From positions 30,759,741-30,823,740 of the forward strand of contig CM041465.1 in NCBI GenBank assembly GCA_023213395.1: a DNA stretch of 64,000 bases. The letters run 5' to 3'. The notes under the pieces were generated by a model that was given only the letters and a program-made list of their open reading frames with translations, made no database searches and was not told where the DNA came from. Shown here in pieces: positions 32,083 through 44,043 of the stretch (positions are counted from its first letter, which is position 1; the number at the start of each line of letters is the position of its first letter). Position numbers and translations under genes: made by a program. The DNA comes from Cycas panzhihuaensis (lineage: Eukaryota > Cycadophyta).

Positions 32083-33531
32083 CTATTTTAAACTAAGCTT
32101 ATCTGTAAGAAATTGAAATTTATCTTTGTTGAGAAGTTTGGTGAAGATATCTACAACTTGTTCACTGGTTGTACAATGTATCAATTCTATTTTTTTGTTT
32201 TGGACCTTTTGTCTGATGAAATGATGATGTACATCTATATGCTTAGGTTTGACGTGAAAGACTAGATTCCTTGTTAACTTTATTGTGCTATGATTATCAC
32301 AATAAAGATAGTTGGACCATTTTGTTTTTGTCTCAAATCTGTCAGCAAGTATCTTAGCCATATTGCTTCACAGGATACATTTACAATTAATTTATATTTG
32401 GCCTTTGTAGAAGATAAGGCAACAATTGATTGTTTTTTGCTATTCCAGGATACAGTTGCTAAACCAAGGAAGAAGTAATATTTTGTAGTTGATTTTCTGT
32501 CTTCTCTGTCTCTTGCCTAGTCAGAATCATTGTATCTAACTATCTCCATTGCATTTGTTTTGGCATAGGTTAGTTCGTGACCAAAAGTGCCTTTCAGGTA
32601 TCTGAGTACTCTCTTTGTTGCATTCCAATGTGACATTTTAGGGTCTTGCATGTATCTGGGGATCACACTTACAGAATATGAGATATCTGGTCTAGTGGCA
32701 ATAAGATAAATCGGGTTACCAATTAGTTGTTTGTACAAAATTACATTGATTGGAGTGCCTTTTATATCTTGAGTTAGAATACACCCTGTTTCCATTGGTG
32801 TTGCGCAACTATTGCAATCTTCCATATTGAACTTCTTTAGCTAATTCCTAGTATATTTGGTTTCTGGTATGGTGATTGAATCCTCCTGCTTAACTTCTAT
32901 ACCAAGATAGTAATTCAAAAGTCTGAAGTTAGTTATTTCAAATCCTTTTTTTAGCTGAGTTTTTATGATTGCAATGGATTTTGTATCACTTCCTGTGAGA
33001 ATCATGTCATCTACATATACAACAATTATGGTAATCAAACCTTTATTGGTCTTTACATATAAACTAGGTTCTAATTCACATATCTGAAAGTTATTTAGCA
33101 AGAGAAATTTGTCTAATTTAGCATACCAAGCTATTAGAGCTTGCTTTAGTTTGTATAGGGCCTTTTTCAGTCTGCAATCAAGATGTTCTTGGCTGGTTTG
33201 TACATATATATCTAGTTGCTGCATATACACTCCTTTCAAATCTCTGTTTAAAAAGGAACTCTTTACATCAAGTTGGAAGATTTTCCACTTTTGTTGTGCT
33301 GCCAATGCGATAACCATTCTCACAATATTTAGTTTTGCTGCTAGAGAGAGTTTTATCATAATCTATTCCTGCAATTTGGGTGCACCCTTTGGCAACTAAT
33401 CTTGTCTTGTATTTTTCATTTCTTTCAACAAAATTTTCTTTCAAGTTGTACACCCATTTACAATTGACAATTTGCTTGCTAATAGGTGGTTGAACTAATT
33501 TCCATATTTTATTTTTGGAAATAATTGCCAT
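32083..33531 (-). pseudogene. Copia reverse transcriptase and RNase H of element D
   Basis: Minus strand blocks: 33531-33268 (WKLVQPPISKQIVNCKWVYN, RLVAKGCTQIAGIDY), 33359-32841 (ALYKLKQALIAWYAKL, VVYVDDMILTG with catalytic YVDD at 33006-33017, NYYLGIEV), 32825-32517 (PTPME-like, YKQLIGNPIYLIATRPDIS), 32361-32083 (LYCDNHSTIKLTRN, VVDIFTKLLNKDKF). The breaks between blocks are frameshifts or stops (for example near 33300 and 32830). The RT active site is intact though the frame is not continuous. Confidence 0.9.
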
Positions 33532-34102
33532 TTCTACATCACTTGTTGCTTTCCATTCATCATGATGGCTTGGTTCTTCATATGTTTGAGGTTTAATTGA
33601 TCAAAATAGTGTTTGATGCTTCTAAGACCTAGTTTTGTGATCAAGCACATCACCTTTTGCTTCTTCGATTGTTTTAAGATACCATGTGGGTACCTTTTTA
33701 GAAGAAATTGTCTTGATTTCCTCTTCTTCTTCTTCTTCTTCAGAATTTGTTTCTTTGATAGGTGAGGGATCCCTTTCAGAATATTCTTCTTTTGATTCTG
33801 TGCCTTTGGATGTAATCCTAGAAACTTCCTCAGGTGAAGGAACAGTCACAAGAGAACGTTTTGGAAAAACTTTAATTTCTTGACCTTTTTCAATGTTTTG
33901 TTCATTAAAATGACATATCTGCTTACATAAACCTTATTTGTTTTTGGGTCTATGCACCTATATACCTTGAAATTCTTACTATAAACAATTATTATACATT
34001 CTATGCTCTTACAATCAAGTTTGGATTTTTTTCTTAATAAGAATGTGAACAAAAGCTTGACATCCAAAGACTTTGAGGTTACTTACATCGGGCTTGTATC
34101 GC
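33532..34102 (-). pseudogene. Integrase C-terminal end and IN-RT linker of D
   Basis: 34067-33846 (minus) reads LDCKSIECIIIVYSKN...YRCIDPKTNKVYVSR, the end of copia integrase. 33849-33622 is the acidic linker (EEEEEEEIKTISSKKVPTWYL). E is inserted just upstream at 34103. Confidence 0.85.
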
Positions 34103-34349
34103 TATAATGAACCTATTCCTGTTACCATTCAACATAGAGAAATAGAAATAGAAAATGATAGACAAAAGATAAAGAAAGAGATGAAGTTCCAAAGAACATT
34201 CAATTAGCATAAGATTACAAAAATACATCATGATTTCACTTATACATTACATACATATATATGGGGCTATTAAGGCTACCCATCTCTTAGACTTATGCAT
34301 GTGGGATGAATACAATAAGAGTAACCTCATATGGTGGAGGATCATAACA
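34103..34349 (-). repeat. 3' LTR of element E (247 bp)
   Basis: Near-identical to 36011-36256 with scattered point changes. Ends ATCATAACA on the + strand. A purine tract complement (TGCCCTTCCCTCT) follows at 34350. Confidence 0.93.
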
Positions 34350-34485
34350 TGCCCTTCCCTCTAAAATGCTTCGCCCTTGAAGCATCATGATTTAATGATA
34401 CATGTGACCATCTCTTGTTATTAATATCCAATCGATAGCTCTTGCGAAGGTCGTTAGAAAAGTTGCGCATGGAATAGGGATCTAT

Positions 34486-35265
34486 CTATCCCAAGTTGAT
34501 TTTGATACACCGTGAACATCCTCTGATATACTCTGGATATCTATAATGTTGAAACCTTAAGCTCAAATAATGTGCTTGCCTGGTGTTTGTAGTTGATGAG
34601 TGCCTTACTTGATAAATTTTGCTGCGTTGGGCCTCTTGATAATGTGGATGCCGATATGGTTCCACTTTAGTTTGTCTTTCAACTATTTGTGATGTCTTTT
34701 CTTGCTTGTCCTTAGGTGCCGCTAGTGGTGTGGGGTGGCAAACAACTTTTATTACTTGCTCTTTAGTCCGTCTTTCAATTATTGGTGATGTTTTTTCTTC
34801 CTTGTCCTTTGGTGCAACCGGTGGTGTGGGGTGGCAAACAACTTTTGTTACTTGCTATCGACATTTCTTTTCTTTCTCATCATCTTTCTTTTGTTCTTGA
34901 CTTTGTGGAGTGGGGAGAATTCCTTGTCCCATGCTACGATTATACTTCTCAAGTATTTATTGTGCTTCTTGTTTGTCTTTCTCAAGATTTTGCATTTTTT
35001 TCTACCAAGAAGCATGGTATTTAATACGAATATCTAATTTCAGAAATGAAAATGAATTAAATGTATTATGTGCGTTATACTACTTTTGAAACCAACGGTA
35101 AGCTTCTCCTTGTAGATACAATGAGGTTGCTTTAGTCATCTCTTTATTGTTCATGTAGTCATTATCAAGTGATTTTAAATATGCCTCCATATCATCAATC
35201 CAGTCACTTGCAGAAAGAGTCTCATCTGTATTAAATATGTGTGGTATGGGCCTTGTTATATCCAT
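34486..35265 (-). pseudogene. Gag-like ORF of element E with a 32-codon tandem repeat
   Basis: One minus-strand frame runs from ATG 35265 to TAG at 34486, about 260 codons, with in-frame stops near 35080, 35004, 34957 and 34855. The N-terminal 61 codons (35080-35265) read SASDWIDDMEAYLKSL and LYLQGEAYRWFQK, the Ty3-type gag capsid pattern. The C-terminal part is Lys/Glu/Pro-rich and holds two tandem copies of a 32-codon unit, KVVCHPTP(P/L).APKDK(E/Q)EKTS (DNA copies about 34678-34770 and 34774-34866). No zinc knuckle or pol. The frame has been missed by simple ATG-to-stop searches because of the stops. Confidence 0.7.
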
Positions 35266-36010
35266 GATAATATGGATATCGAAGAGATTAGGGGTGTCTA
35301 TAGCCTATTATCCCCTAATTTTGTTACAAAAATATATATTGGGCCTCAAGAGTAATGGTTTTGTGGCCAAGAGAAGTATAATATGAAATCCTTAAATTCC
35401 AAAAAAAACTTATTTCGGGAAAAAAATATGGCTCAAAAATACATAAAATATGGATGAAAATTATGGCCTCTGAAATACGATTCCAACAGTTTAGACGAAA
35501 TTGAATTTCGATATCTAGATCAAAAGTTATGCCCCTTTTAAGAATTTTACAATTAGGGTTTCCAGGAACTGTAATAGTACTTTCTGATAAACTGCTAATA
35601 ACTTTTCACTCTAAACTCTGATCAACCTCAAACCAGTTCCATTGGAAAGTAAATTAAAAAACACAGAATAAAAAAACTTTTGAGGTCATTTGGATACCTA
35701 TAGCCAAAGTTATGGCTCTTTGAAATTGAAGTTGCAGATCTGTCCCAAAAATATGGTGACGGAAAAAAAAAAGGCCGAAATTAATTTTGCTGCATTTTTC
35801 GCACTTTCACCCCAAAATCTATAATGCGACCACTTAAAATTTATAGAATGAGCCATTTCGTCTCAATTTCGCCATTTCTTTTTAGAAATTTCAACATTTA
35901 TTCTCTCGAATATGCTTTCAAACCCTTGATGGCACTTCCTAAATGAGCTCCGATACTTGGTAAAATTTTTTTATTAAAATCCCACTTCGGAACGAAGCTT
36001 TGATACCACT
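35266..36010 (-). other. Leader region of element E
   Basis: Non-coding between the right LTR/primer site and the gag start; A-rich run near 35764. No other feature. Confidence 0.6.
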
Positions 36011-36256
36011 TGTAATGAACCTATTCCTGTTACCATTCAACATAGAGAAATAGAAATAGAAAATGATAGACAAAAGATAAGGAAAGAGATGAAATTTTAA
36101 AGAACATTCAATTAACATAATATAGAAAAATACATCATGATTCCACTTATACATTACATACATATATATGGGGTTATTAAGGCTACCCATCTCTTAGACT
36201 TATGCATGTGGGATAAATATAGTAAGAGTAACCTCGTATGGTGGAGGATCATAACA
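36011..36256 (-). repeat. 5' LTR of element E (246 bp)
   Basis: Preceded on the + strand by GCTTTGATACCACT (primer-site complement) and followed by TSD attgc. Confidence 0.93.
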
Positions 36257-36261
36257 ATTGC

Positions 36262-37130
36262 ATCCACGCTTCTTTAGGGGTTACTTTGTTCAAGGTTTGA
36301 GTTGGCCTTCTATTTATTAAATATACTGCAGTGTTTACAGCTTTAGTCCAATATGCTTTTAGAACTTGTCTGTCTTGTATTAAGCTTCGAGCCATTTCCA
36401 TGATGGTTTTATTAATATATTCTGCTATACTATTTGATTGAGGTGTATATGGCGTGGTTATCTATCGACGTATTCTATGAGTTTTGCAAAAGAACTGAAA
36501 TTCCTTTGATGTGTATTCTCCTCCACCATCGGATCAGATACATATTACTTTATTACCACTTTCTAATTTTGCTTCGACTTAAATTCTTTGAATTTCTCAA
36601 ATGTTTTTGATTTGCTATAAATAAAATATACCCATACTCTTATGGAATAATCATCAATAAATATGAGAAAGTATCTTGCTCCATTGAGCGAGCTTGGAGC
36701 AATGGGCCCATAGAGATCTGAATGTACTAGCTCTAATTTACTTTGTGCTCGCCACATACTTTTTTGAAATGGAAATTTGTGTTGTTTTCCTAGCAAACAA
36801 CTTTTACAAACAAAAGAATGAAATGAAATATCTAGGAGCCCATCAATCATATTAGAAATTTTTCAATAATTTTAATCTATCAGTTGAGATATATCTATAC
36901 TTCAAATGCAAGAGTTTGTTATTATCAGTAGTTGAAATAACAAAAGACTTTACATCATTATTTGGAGTAACAGAGATGGGAACGAAAAACAGTTTGCAAA
37001 GATCGTTGCTTTTTATGCCTTTTGCCACTACTATCCCTCTTTTCTCATATCTAAAGCATGACAGAATTTGTTTGAGTTTTTCCTTCCTGAGTTGGGAGAT
37101 AGATAACAAATTTTTCTTCAAGTCTGGAAC
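36262..37130 (-). pseudogene. Integrase and gag-pre-integrase region of D
   Basis: Minus strand: 37121-36852 has NLLSISQLRKEKL and LLHLKYRYISTD (zinc-binding second His replaced by Tyr); 36850-36563 has CKSCLLGKQHKFPF, HSDLYGPIAPSSLNG (first catalytic Asp) and FIDDYSIRVWVYF. Lower down, ICSDGGGEY, PQSNSIAEY and YWTKAVNTAVYL are readable with shifts. The Glu region shows decay. Continues below E at 34102. Confidence 0.85.
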
Positions 37131-37360
37131 AAAGAGAACATTGTAGATTTTTTATACTTTCCCTTTGATTTCAACTGCTATTACCCTAATATCTTAAATG
37201 TGAAAAGGATATTTATTCCCTAATTCCATTGATTTATTAAGTGAATATGGTTTTAATGATTCAAACTATTCTTTTGGTCCTGTCATATGGATGGAGGCTC
37301 TAGAGTCAATGTACTAAACGTCTTCATCTCTGGTGCTTGCGGTGAGTGCAAATATGAAGG
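37131..37360 (-). pseudogene. Protease remnant of D
   Basis: Minus strand: YIDSRASIHMTGPKE near 37280-37325. The active-site D-S-G is D-S-R, so the protease is dead. Then LKPYSLNKSMELGNKYPF leads into the pre-integrase domain. Confidence 0.75.
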
Positions 37361-38305
37361 TCATCTCTTCTTCTTCAAAATTACTCTACCCTTTGTTGTA
37401 GTTTCCCATAGGTTGTTTCCCTCTCTAGATCTCAACTTGCCTTTGAGAGCATTGGTAGGGATAGTGTCCTCGTCCATAGTGGTAGCATACATCAAAAGGT
37501 CGACATTTGCTGGAAAAAAGTCCAGGTCTTCCACAATTGAACCAGACTCTCGAATCTCTTGGGGGAACATATCTCCCTCTGCCTCTCCTTTCTTGCCATC
37601 TTCCTCTTATCTGATCTTTGGTGTCAGGGGCTCGGCTACAACCTCTGCAGGAAACCTGTCCTCGACCTCTGTTTCCTAAACTGAGTCTAGATAAGAAGGC
37701 TTCTTCAATTTCTGATTCTCCCTTGTATCTTTTGTTTTCGTGTTCCTGTCTTAACAGAAGACCAATTAGAGTCTCAAGAGTCATCGTTGCAGTTTGATTG
37801 TCATTGGTTTTTGTATTCACCATGTTATCAAATGACTTGGAAGCTTGTTGATAATCATTTGTACAAGTTCCAATTCTGGAAGGTTTGCTCCGGCGCTAAC
37901 CAAATCTTTTTTGATGGATGTAATCTTGTGAACAAATTAAGAAACACTTTCTTTTTCTTTCATATGAAGTTTATATGATTCCTTTTTTAATGCTATTATT
38001 CTAGCTTCGTTCTTCTGACTGTAAAGATTTGCATATAGCTTCTAGATTTCTTCGGAGGAATTTATTTCTTCAACATATAATAACAGGTAATTTGAAATTG
38101 ACAATTTCAATGTTATGACACCAAGATTATTTCTATCATACCAACTGGGTTGATCAAGAACATTAGTCAGCCTCTTCTCCTTCCTAATAACAATTTCCTA
38201 AGCATTTTTTGCCCTAAAAAGACTCTCAACGTTTTTCTTCTAGACGTGATAATTCAATGCAGTGAGTTTATCTTGTTCACTCAAGGCTAGAACAGAAGAA
38301 GCCAT
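37361..38305 (-). pseudogene. Copia gag of element D
   Basis: Start ATG 38305 (MASSVLALSEQDKLTALNYH), then the UBN2-type domain with stops: GVITLKLSIS, QKNEARIIALKKESYKLHMK (about 38000), LPELVQMIINKLP. The C-terminal part (37823-37425) has a Gly/Arg-rich stretch and two knuckles, FNCGRPGLFSSKC and CYHYGRGHYPYQC (second Cys replaced by Tyr). Layout equals gag of A and H. Confidence 0.85.
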
Positions 38306-38975
38306 CTTCAAGATTGAGGGAAATAGATGTCAACAACAAAAGCAGCAGGACTAGACACTGATTGTCCATAGGGCCATATGGAAACCTGTACAAAAATGCA
38401 GGTGTATATAATGGGATAGAACTGGGTACAAATGAAAGCTCCTAAATAGTAGATTCCAAAAATGGAAAGATTTATGGGAGATGTTTGCTTAGAATCTCCC
38501 TAAAAAATGAAATCGTGCAGTTAGGGTTTTTTGAGAAAATTGCATATAATTTTTCAAATCTCCTGTCAAATCCTTCGAAATTATATGCAAAATGTTTGTT
38601 ACAATCAAAGGAAGATATTCAAACAAAAAATACCTAGATTAATTGAGTGATTTGAATGATCTCCAAACTTGCGCACTGTTGAAAATCAGCCAAAACACCT
38701 TGAAAACAATAGAATTTTGAAACATGCATTTAGAAAGGAATGACGTACTCCTTAAGATGAGTCTGTTGGTCAAATTTCAGCAAAATTTGGGTAGTTTGAA
38801 ATTTGCAGGCCCGCATAGTTTTGTATTGCACTCCATACATGTTCGTATAGTTTGTACTGTACCAAAAAAACTTCTTCTTCAATGTCTTCTTCGAGATTCA
38901 ACAAAAAACAATGACCACTTGAGTTATTCTGATCTTTTCTCAGAAAACCCTATTAGAACCCTTGCTTTGATACCA
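38306..38975 (-). other. Leader of element D
   Basis: Non-coding between the gag start and the primer site next to the right LTR (38953-38975, minus strand TGGTATCAAAGC). GTAC-rich words near 38840-38870 resemble the leaders of A and H. Confidence 0.6.
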
Positions 38976-39171
38976 TGAAAACATTTGTAGAATGAGAATA
39001 CTTGATTATTCGAGAGATGGCCTCTCAATAAACACATAGAGATTAAGTAACCGCTTACTACATGTAAGCCACTTGTCAACTTTAGAAGAAAGAGGGATTG
39101 CCACATAACCCTCATTAGTGACTATACAATATAGGGTACATTAATATCCTAGATAAAACATTAGTCTAACA
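38976..39171 (-). repeat. 5' LTR of element D (196 bp)
   Basis: TGAAAACATTTGTAGAATGAG to TTAGTCTAACA; same length as 31868-32063 with scattered substitutions. Flanked by ggact. Confidence 0.92.
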
Positions 39172-39437
39172 GGACTAACTAATTGCTTAGCCCTCCATTT
39201 CTGATCAATCTCTTTAGTTGTTGGATCTTCTTTGTAAGATCAGGGTTGTTGTTGTGTTAGAAGGTGGAACTTAAGCGATGAAAGCCTTGGGTCTCCAAGT
39301 TATTTGCTAGCTTCAAGGGCCTTTTAATCAAATTTAACATTTTGGCTGCCATCAATATGCTTAATGCATGCACTATCAAGTTAGTAGGTAAAAATAACTT
39401 GCAAGAGTGAAAGAAGCAAAGAGAAAATTTGTTGATC

Positions 39438-40350
39438 ATGAATGAGTTTTGGGAATTTATATCTGGGAGGAATCTCAAACTTGTTCCTGTTAAAAGCCCA
39501 ACTGATAGAAATGTAATCATTCGTCATGGTCCTGTTTTAGTTGCTGCTTGGGAAGTTTAAGATGAAATAGTCTTAGCACTTCTTCATATGATTGTGGATT
39601 TTGCTGTTGATCAAAATATTTCATGTGCTTCTACCTCTAAAGAGGCTTGGGATACTTTAATTTCATTGTATAAAAGGCGAGATGATGCTCACAATAACAA
39701 AAGCCAAGTTGTATACTTTGAGATATGTTGAGCCTATGTTGGCATTTTTGTCCTCAATCAAAGAAATCAATAATGAGCTGACTACACTCGGGAAACTAGC
39801 TTCAAAGGATGACCTTGTGATTGCCACACTTCATGCATTACCAAGGGAGTATAACGGTTTCATCTCTTTAATCACACGAGACGACACACTTGGCGCAACG
39901 AATTTCAATGAATTTAAAAGTCTATTACTATGAGAGGAGCAAGTCTGCTCTCGTCAGGGTGAACGATCTACTTTAGGTGCATTCACAACCAAGGGTAAAC
40001 AAACTCCAAAATAGAATCTCAATAAATAGTTTAGAAGCTTGAAGATTGGCACATCAAAAGTCAATGTTGTTTATCGTTATTGTGGCAAAAAGGGCCACAC
40101 TCAACTAGAGTGTTGCAAATATCAGTTTGACATGCATCAATAGTAACAACACTAGTGACAACAACAAAAATAGAGACAATGACAAAAACAACAACAACTG
40201 CAACCCCCTCAAAGACCAAATCAAGGTGGATTTCAAGGAGGTGAAAGAGGAAATGGAGGATTCAGAGGTAGCAATCAATATTACACTAATCAATTTGTCG
40301 ATGATGAAGGTAAACTCGTTTGTGTCTATCACACGACGCAAAGTGATAGT
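39438..40350 (+). pseudogene. Copia gag of element C
   Basis: Reads WEFISGRNLKLVPVKSPTD from ATG 39438, ASTSKEAWDTLISLYK, then in another frame 39682-39933 (LAFLSSIKEINNEL, LVIATLHALPREYNGFI). The knuckle near 40075-40120 reads YRYCGKKGHTQLECC, first Cys replaced by Tyr. An Asn/Asp-rich stretch follows. Stops near 39560 and 39933. Confidence 0.82.
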
Positions 40351-41940
40351 ACTTGGATTGTTGATTTAGGACCATTCCGTCATATGACTGGTGACAAGGA
40401 TTTTCTCTATGATGTTAAAGAAGGAAAAGGGTAAACAGTTACCTTCGGCAACAATGAGACTATACAAATATTTGGAGTGGGCAAAATTGCCTCTTTGTAG
40501 TCACCAGATCGCCATTCTTCAACATTTCCCACAGGTGATGCTTACTTGGTACCTTCAATACAGAAAAATCTTCTATTTGGTAGTTAGTTGGATAAACAAC
40601 AGATGAGTGTATTATTCAAAGGTGGAAAATGCATAATGAGTGACAGAAACGATCAAGTGATTGTCATTGGTCATGAAGATGATGGACTTTATAAATTGGA
40701 TGCTTCAAACATTACACTTGATACTTCTCCTGCTTATGTTTCTTAGTCATTGACTAAAGAATAGTTTTGGCATAACTGGCTAGGCCACTTGAGCTTAAAC
40801 AAAATCAAATTGATTTTAACAAAAGCCTGGTGTATGGGTTTCCAAAGAATTTTGCATCAAAACATCTTTGTGAAGTAGGTATTATGGGGAAACAACATTG
40901 TGGGCCTTTTTCTTAAGGCAAAGCATGACGTGCATCTCAACCCTTACAGTTGGTTCATACTGATATTGGGTCCCACCCATGTGCACACCATCTCTTGGAG
41001 GAGCTTTGTACTACACTTTCATTGATGATTCTTCTCATAAGGTTCGGGTTTATTTTATTAAACACAAATCTGAGGCATTGGAAAAATTTCAACAATTCAA
41101 ACTTGTTATGGAAAATGAATTAGATTTGACCATTAAAATATTGTGGTTTGACAATGGAGGTGAATTTACCTTAAGAGAGTTCAATCAGTTTTGCTGAAAT
41201 CATGGGATTAAGAGGCAACTCACAACTCCATATACACCTCAACAAAATGGAGTAGCTGAGAGGATGGACAGGATTTTGGCTAGTAAAGATAAAGCAATTA
41301 TGCATGCTAAGGGGCTTCTTCCTTCTTATTGGGCTAAAGCATTTCACATAGCAGCTTATGTGGAAAATAGGAGCCCTACTACTGTAATCACCAATATGAC
41401 ACCAAAGGAGGCTTGGTCTGGTATAAAACCAACTGTGAGCCATCTGAGGTCTTTTGGGTGCATTTCCTATATGTATATTCCCCAACAACAAAGGAACAAA
41501 TCAAACAATAAAATTCTAAAATGTATTTTTCTTGGTTACTTTAGTAGCAGTAAAGTATATAGAGTGTATGATCCCACTTCCAAGAAAATGCATATACTTA
41601 GAGATGTAATCTTTGCTGAAGATAACGATGAGATGGAATCAGCATCCATCCATCTTCCTCTTGACAAAGGAAAACATATTGTTGAGGATTTCCTTCCCTT
41701 GCAATCTTCTACACCATGCTCATATTCTGCTCCTGTCATTTCTTCGTCAATATGTGCTCCATCCACATCATCAACACCTCTTGACCCTGGTATCCCTTCT
41801 GTTGATCAACCATTATAGGCCGAGGATGTTGATGTTCATGTTACATCTACAAAGAAGCTACCCAAATGGAGTACAAGGCAATTAAGTCATAGAAGGAAAA
41901 CATCCATAAAGAATGTGGCAGAAATTTGTTAATTATACAC
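40351..41940 (+). pseudogene. Protease and integrase of element C
   Basis: STWIVDLGPFRHMTG near 40350-40395: active site D-L-G instead of D-T/S-G. Pre-integrase FWHNWLGHLSLNKIK near 40768. Integrase: VHTDIGSHP (first Asp, about 40955), FIDDSSHKVRVYF, LWFDNGGEF (second Asp, about 41150), then after a stop PQQNGVAERMDR (Glu) and NRSPTTVITNMTPKEAW in the open block 41264-41818, ending in a Ser/Pro-rich linker. Core residues are visible across frames. Confidence 0.87.
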
Positions 41941-42740
41941 TTATGGCTAAAGTGTTTTTTGTTGATGAGCTTTCCACTTTTGAGGAGGTATGTAAAAGTG
42001 AAAAGTGGAAGGTTGTCATGGATGGAGAAATCCATTCTATTGAAAAGAATGGAACTTGGGATTTGGTAGAATTGCCTAAGAACAAATAGGCAATTAGTTG
42101 CAAATAGGTGTATAAAACCAAATTCTAATCTGATGGACCAATCAAGTGTTACAAGGCTTGACTAGTTGCCAAAGGATTCAAACAAAAATAAGGCATTGAT
42201 TATGAGGAGACATTCACACCTGTGGCAAACATGAACACCATCAGATCAATATTAGCGTTAGCTGCTCAATGTAAGTGGCAAATATATCAAATAGACATAA
42301 AGAGCACATTTCTCAATGGCTATCTTCAAGAGGAATTATATTTGGAGCAACCTCCTAAATATGTTTCACATGGAAAAGAACATTTGGTTTATTGCCTAAA
42401 ATAGGCATTGTATGGTTTGAAACAGGGCCCAAGAGCATGGTACTCTAAAATCAATGATTATTTTTTGAGATATGGATATCATCAATCCTTCTCAGATCCT
42501 AACTTTTATGTATAAGTTAGGGATAACCATGTTGTCTTTGTCATTTTATATGCTGATGAGTTAGTGATCGCAAGGAGTGACACTAAGATGGTACAAGTTT
42601 TTCAGGATGATTTTAAAGAAGTTTTGAAATGACAGATCTTGGATTTCTCCATTATTTCTTAGGCATGGAGGTGTGGCAACAACTTGATCATATCTTTATT
42701 TCCCAAGCCAAATACACTTGGGGCATTTTGTAATGATTCA
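41941..42740 (+). pseudogene. Reverse transcriptase of element C
   Basis: Blocks: TWDLVELPKNK, LVAKGFKQK, IDYEETFTPVANMNTIRSILALAA (about 42200-42260), IDIKSTFLNGYLQEELYL, ALYGLKQGPRAWY, and LYADELVI at 42546-42570. The catalytic motif is Y-A-D-E (42549-42560): second Asp to Glu. At least six stop codons. Inactive. Confidence 0.87.
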
Positions 42741-43497
42741 GAATGGAGGACTGCAAACCATCACCTACACCTATGGAGAATGGTATAAAATTGTCACTTG
42801 ATGAGGAAGCAACACCAATAGATCCCACATTATATCGGCAACTAGTGGGTAGTATAATCTATCTCACCAACACTAGACTAAACATTTCATTTGTAGTTGG
42901 GATTTGCTCTAGATACATGTCTCAACCCAATCAAAAGCATTGGAATGTAGTTAAACGTATATTGCGATATTTTAAAGGCATTTTGCAACATGGCCTATAG
43001 TATACACATAATGAGAATTTCATTTTGGAGTGGTTTTTGGATTCTGGTTGGGTAGATGCCAAGATAGTTGTAGATCGTCCTTAAAATATTGCTTCAACCT
43101 TGGGTTAGGAGTCATTTCGTGGAGTTGTAAGAAGCAACCTAATGTTATCTTGTTTACTATAGAAGTAAAGTGCGAAGCTGCAGTTAGAGTAGCTTGTGAT
43201 GTTATATGGCTAAGGAGGATTCTTAATGAACTTAGACTTGAGTAAGATCACCCCAATAGGTTGTATTGTGACAATCAAAATGTGCTCAAGATGACTAAGA
43301 ATCCGTTTTTTCATGAAAAGGACCAAACACATTGAGATTTATCACCATTTCATTAGGGAGCATGTGTAGAATGATGAGATTGACGTCTTTTATAGACCCA
43401 CAGACTAATAGCTATCAGATATTTTTACCAAGCCACTTGATAGAGAAAAGTTTGAGAAATTCATGGAAGGTCTTGTTGTTCAACATAACATTGTAAA
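42741..43497 (+). pseudogene. RT tail and RNase H of element C
   Basis: MEDCKPSPTPMENG and YRQLVGSIIYLTNTRLNIS (42743-43000), then GVISWSCKKQPNV, CEAAVRVACDVIWLRRIL (43030-43245), YCDNQNVLKMTKNP and FTKPLDREKFEKF (to about 43460) in several frames. Purine tract ATTAAAGGGGGA precedes the LTR at 43511. Confidence 0.85.
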
Positions 43498-43510
43498 CAT
43501 TAAAGGGGGA

Positions 43511-44043
43511 TGTTAAACCTTTATGTTTAATGTTAAGTAATGTACTTTATATTGTAATGGTATGTATTTTATGTATGGGTGTTTTATCACCTAATGTGAT
43601 AAAGTACACGTCCACATTCTTTCCAATAGCACAATGTTGTGACTTGAGGGTCAATGTACGCCTCATGCACTTTTGCTTACAAGAGAGCCCAAAGGACACT
43701 TATCGCACATGCAAAGAGCATAGCTTGGATGTTTGACGCTTGTCAAACATCAAGCCCTCGAAGGTCTTCTCCAACTTTACATATTGAAACCAATTCTCAT
43801 GTATCTCACAAGAGAGTGAGTATTGTATTATTATGTTGCTATTTTGAATCCAAGATAATCTTGTTCATTTGGAGTGAGGAACAATTCCTGGTCCTCCATA
43901 CCTTGAGTTTTTTCTTGTGCTTGATTCATATACTTGCTTCATTGCTTAGGTGTTCATCTTTATAGCTTTTCTATTGATGTTAATCATCTTATTGTGCTAG
44001 GATACTCCCTCTCCAAGTGATTCTAGGGTTATGTTCATTATCA
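43511..44043 (+). repeat. 3' LTR of element C (533 bp)
   Basis: TGTTAAACCTTTATG to GTTCATTATCA. It has a segment of about 55 bp near 43620-43690 not present in the 5' LTR. It is followed at once by ATTGGTATAAGAGC, which looks like a primer site rather than a TSD. Confidence 0.9.

Larger units (their letters stand above)
34103..36256 (-). mobile_element. Element E: gag-only non-autonomous LTR element (2.15 kb)
   Basis: LTRs of 247 and 246 bp (TATAATGAACC / TGTAATGAACC...GGATCATAACA), near-matching TSD atcgc (34098-34102) / attgc (36257-36261), primer site complement GCTTTGATACCA before the right LTR. The 1.66-kb interior carries only a gag-like frame on the minus strand. Size and content match the TR-GAG class of plant elements (established class; assignment is inference). 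Confidence 0.88.
31868..39171 (-). mobile_element. Element D: Ty1/copia LTR retrotransposon, split by E
   Basis: Two 196-bp LTRs, TSD ggacc (31863-31867) / ggact (39172-39176), primer site complement TTTGATACCA before the right LTR, and minus-strand gag-PR-IN-RT-RNase H. Same lineage as A and H by LTR start and gag. Contains E at 34103-36256 in the integrase region. Multiple stops and shifts. Confidence 0.92.
29534..44043 (+). mobile_element. Element C: Ty1/copia LTR retrotransposon, split by D
   Basis: LTRs 29534-30011 and 43511-44043 (TGTTGAACC/TGTTAAACC...TTATCA), primer site TGGTATCAGAGC at 30014, long leader, then after D (31868-39171) gag, protease, integrase, RT, RNase H and purine tract ATTAAAGGGGGA. 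No matching TSD: the left flank is taatc and the right flank attgg. All genes carry stops. It lies in the decayed interior of I. Confidence 0.88.

Noticed and set aside
33715-33745. CTT microsatellite
   Set aside because: It is the codon run for the acidic Glu stretch in the D linker.
37287-37679. 130-codon + strand open frame
   Set aside because: Antisense of the D gag C-terminus and protease.
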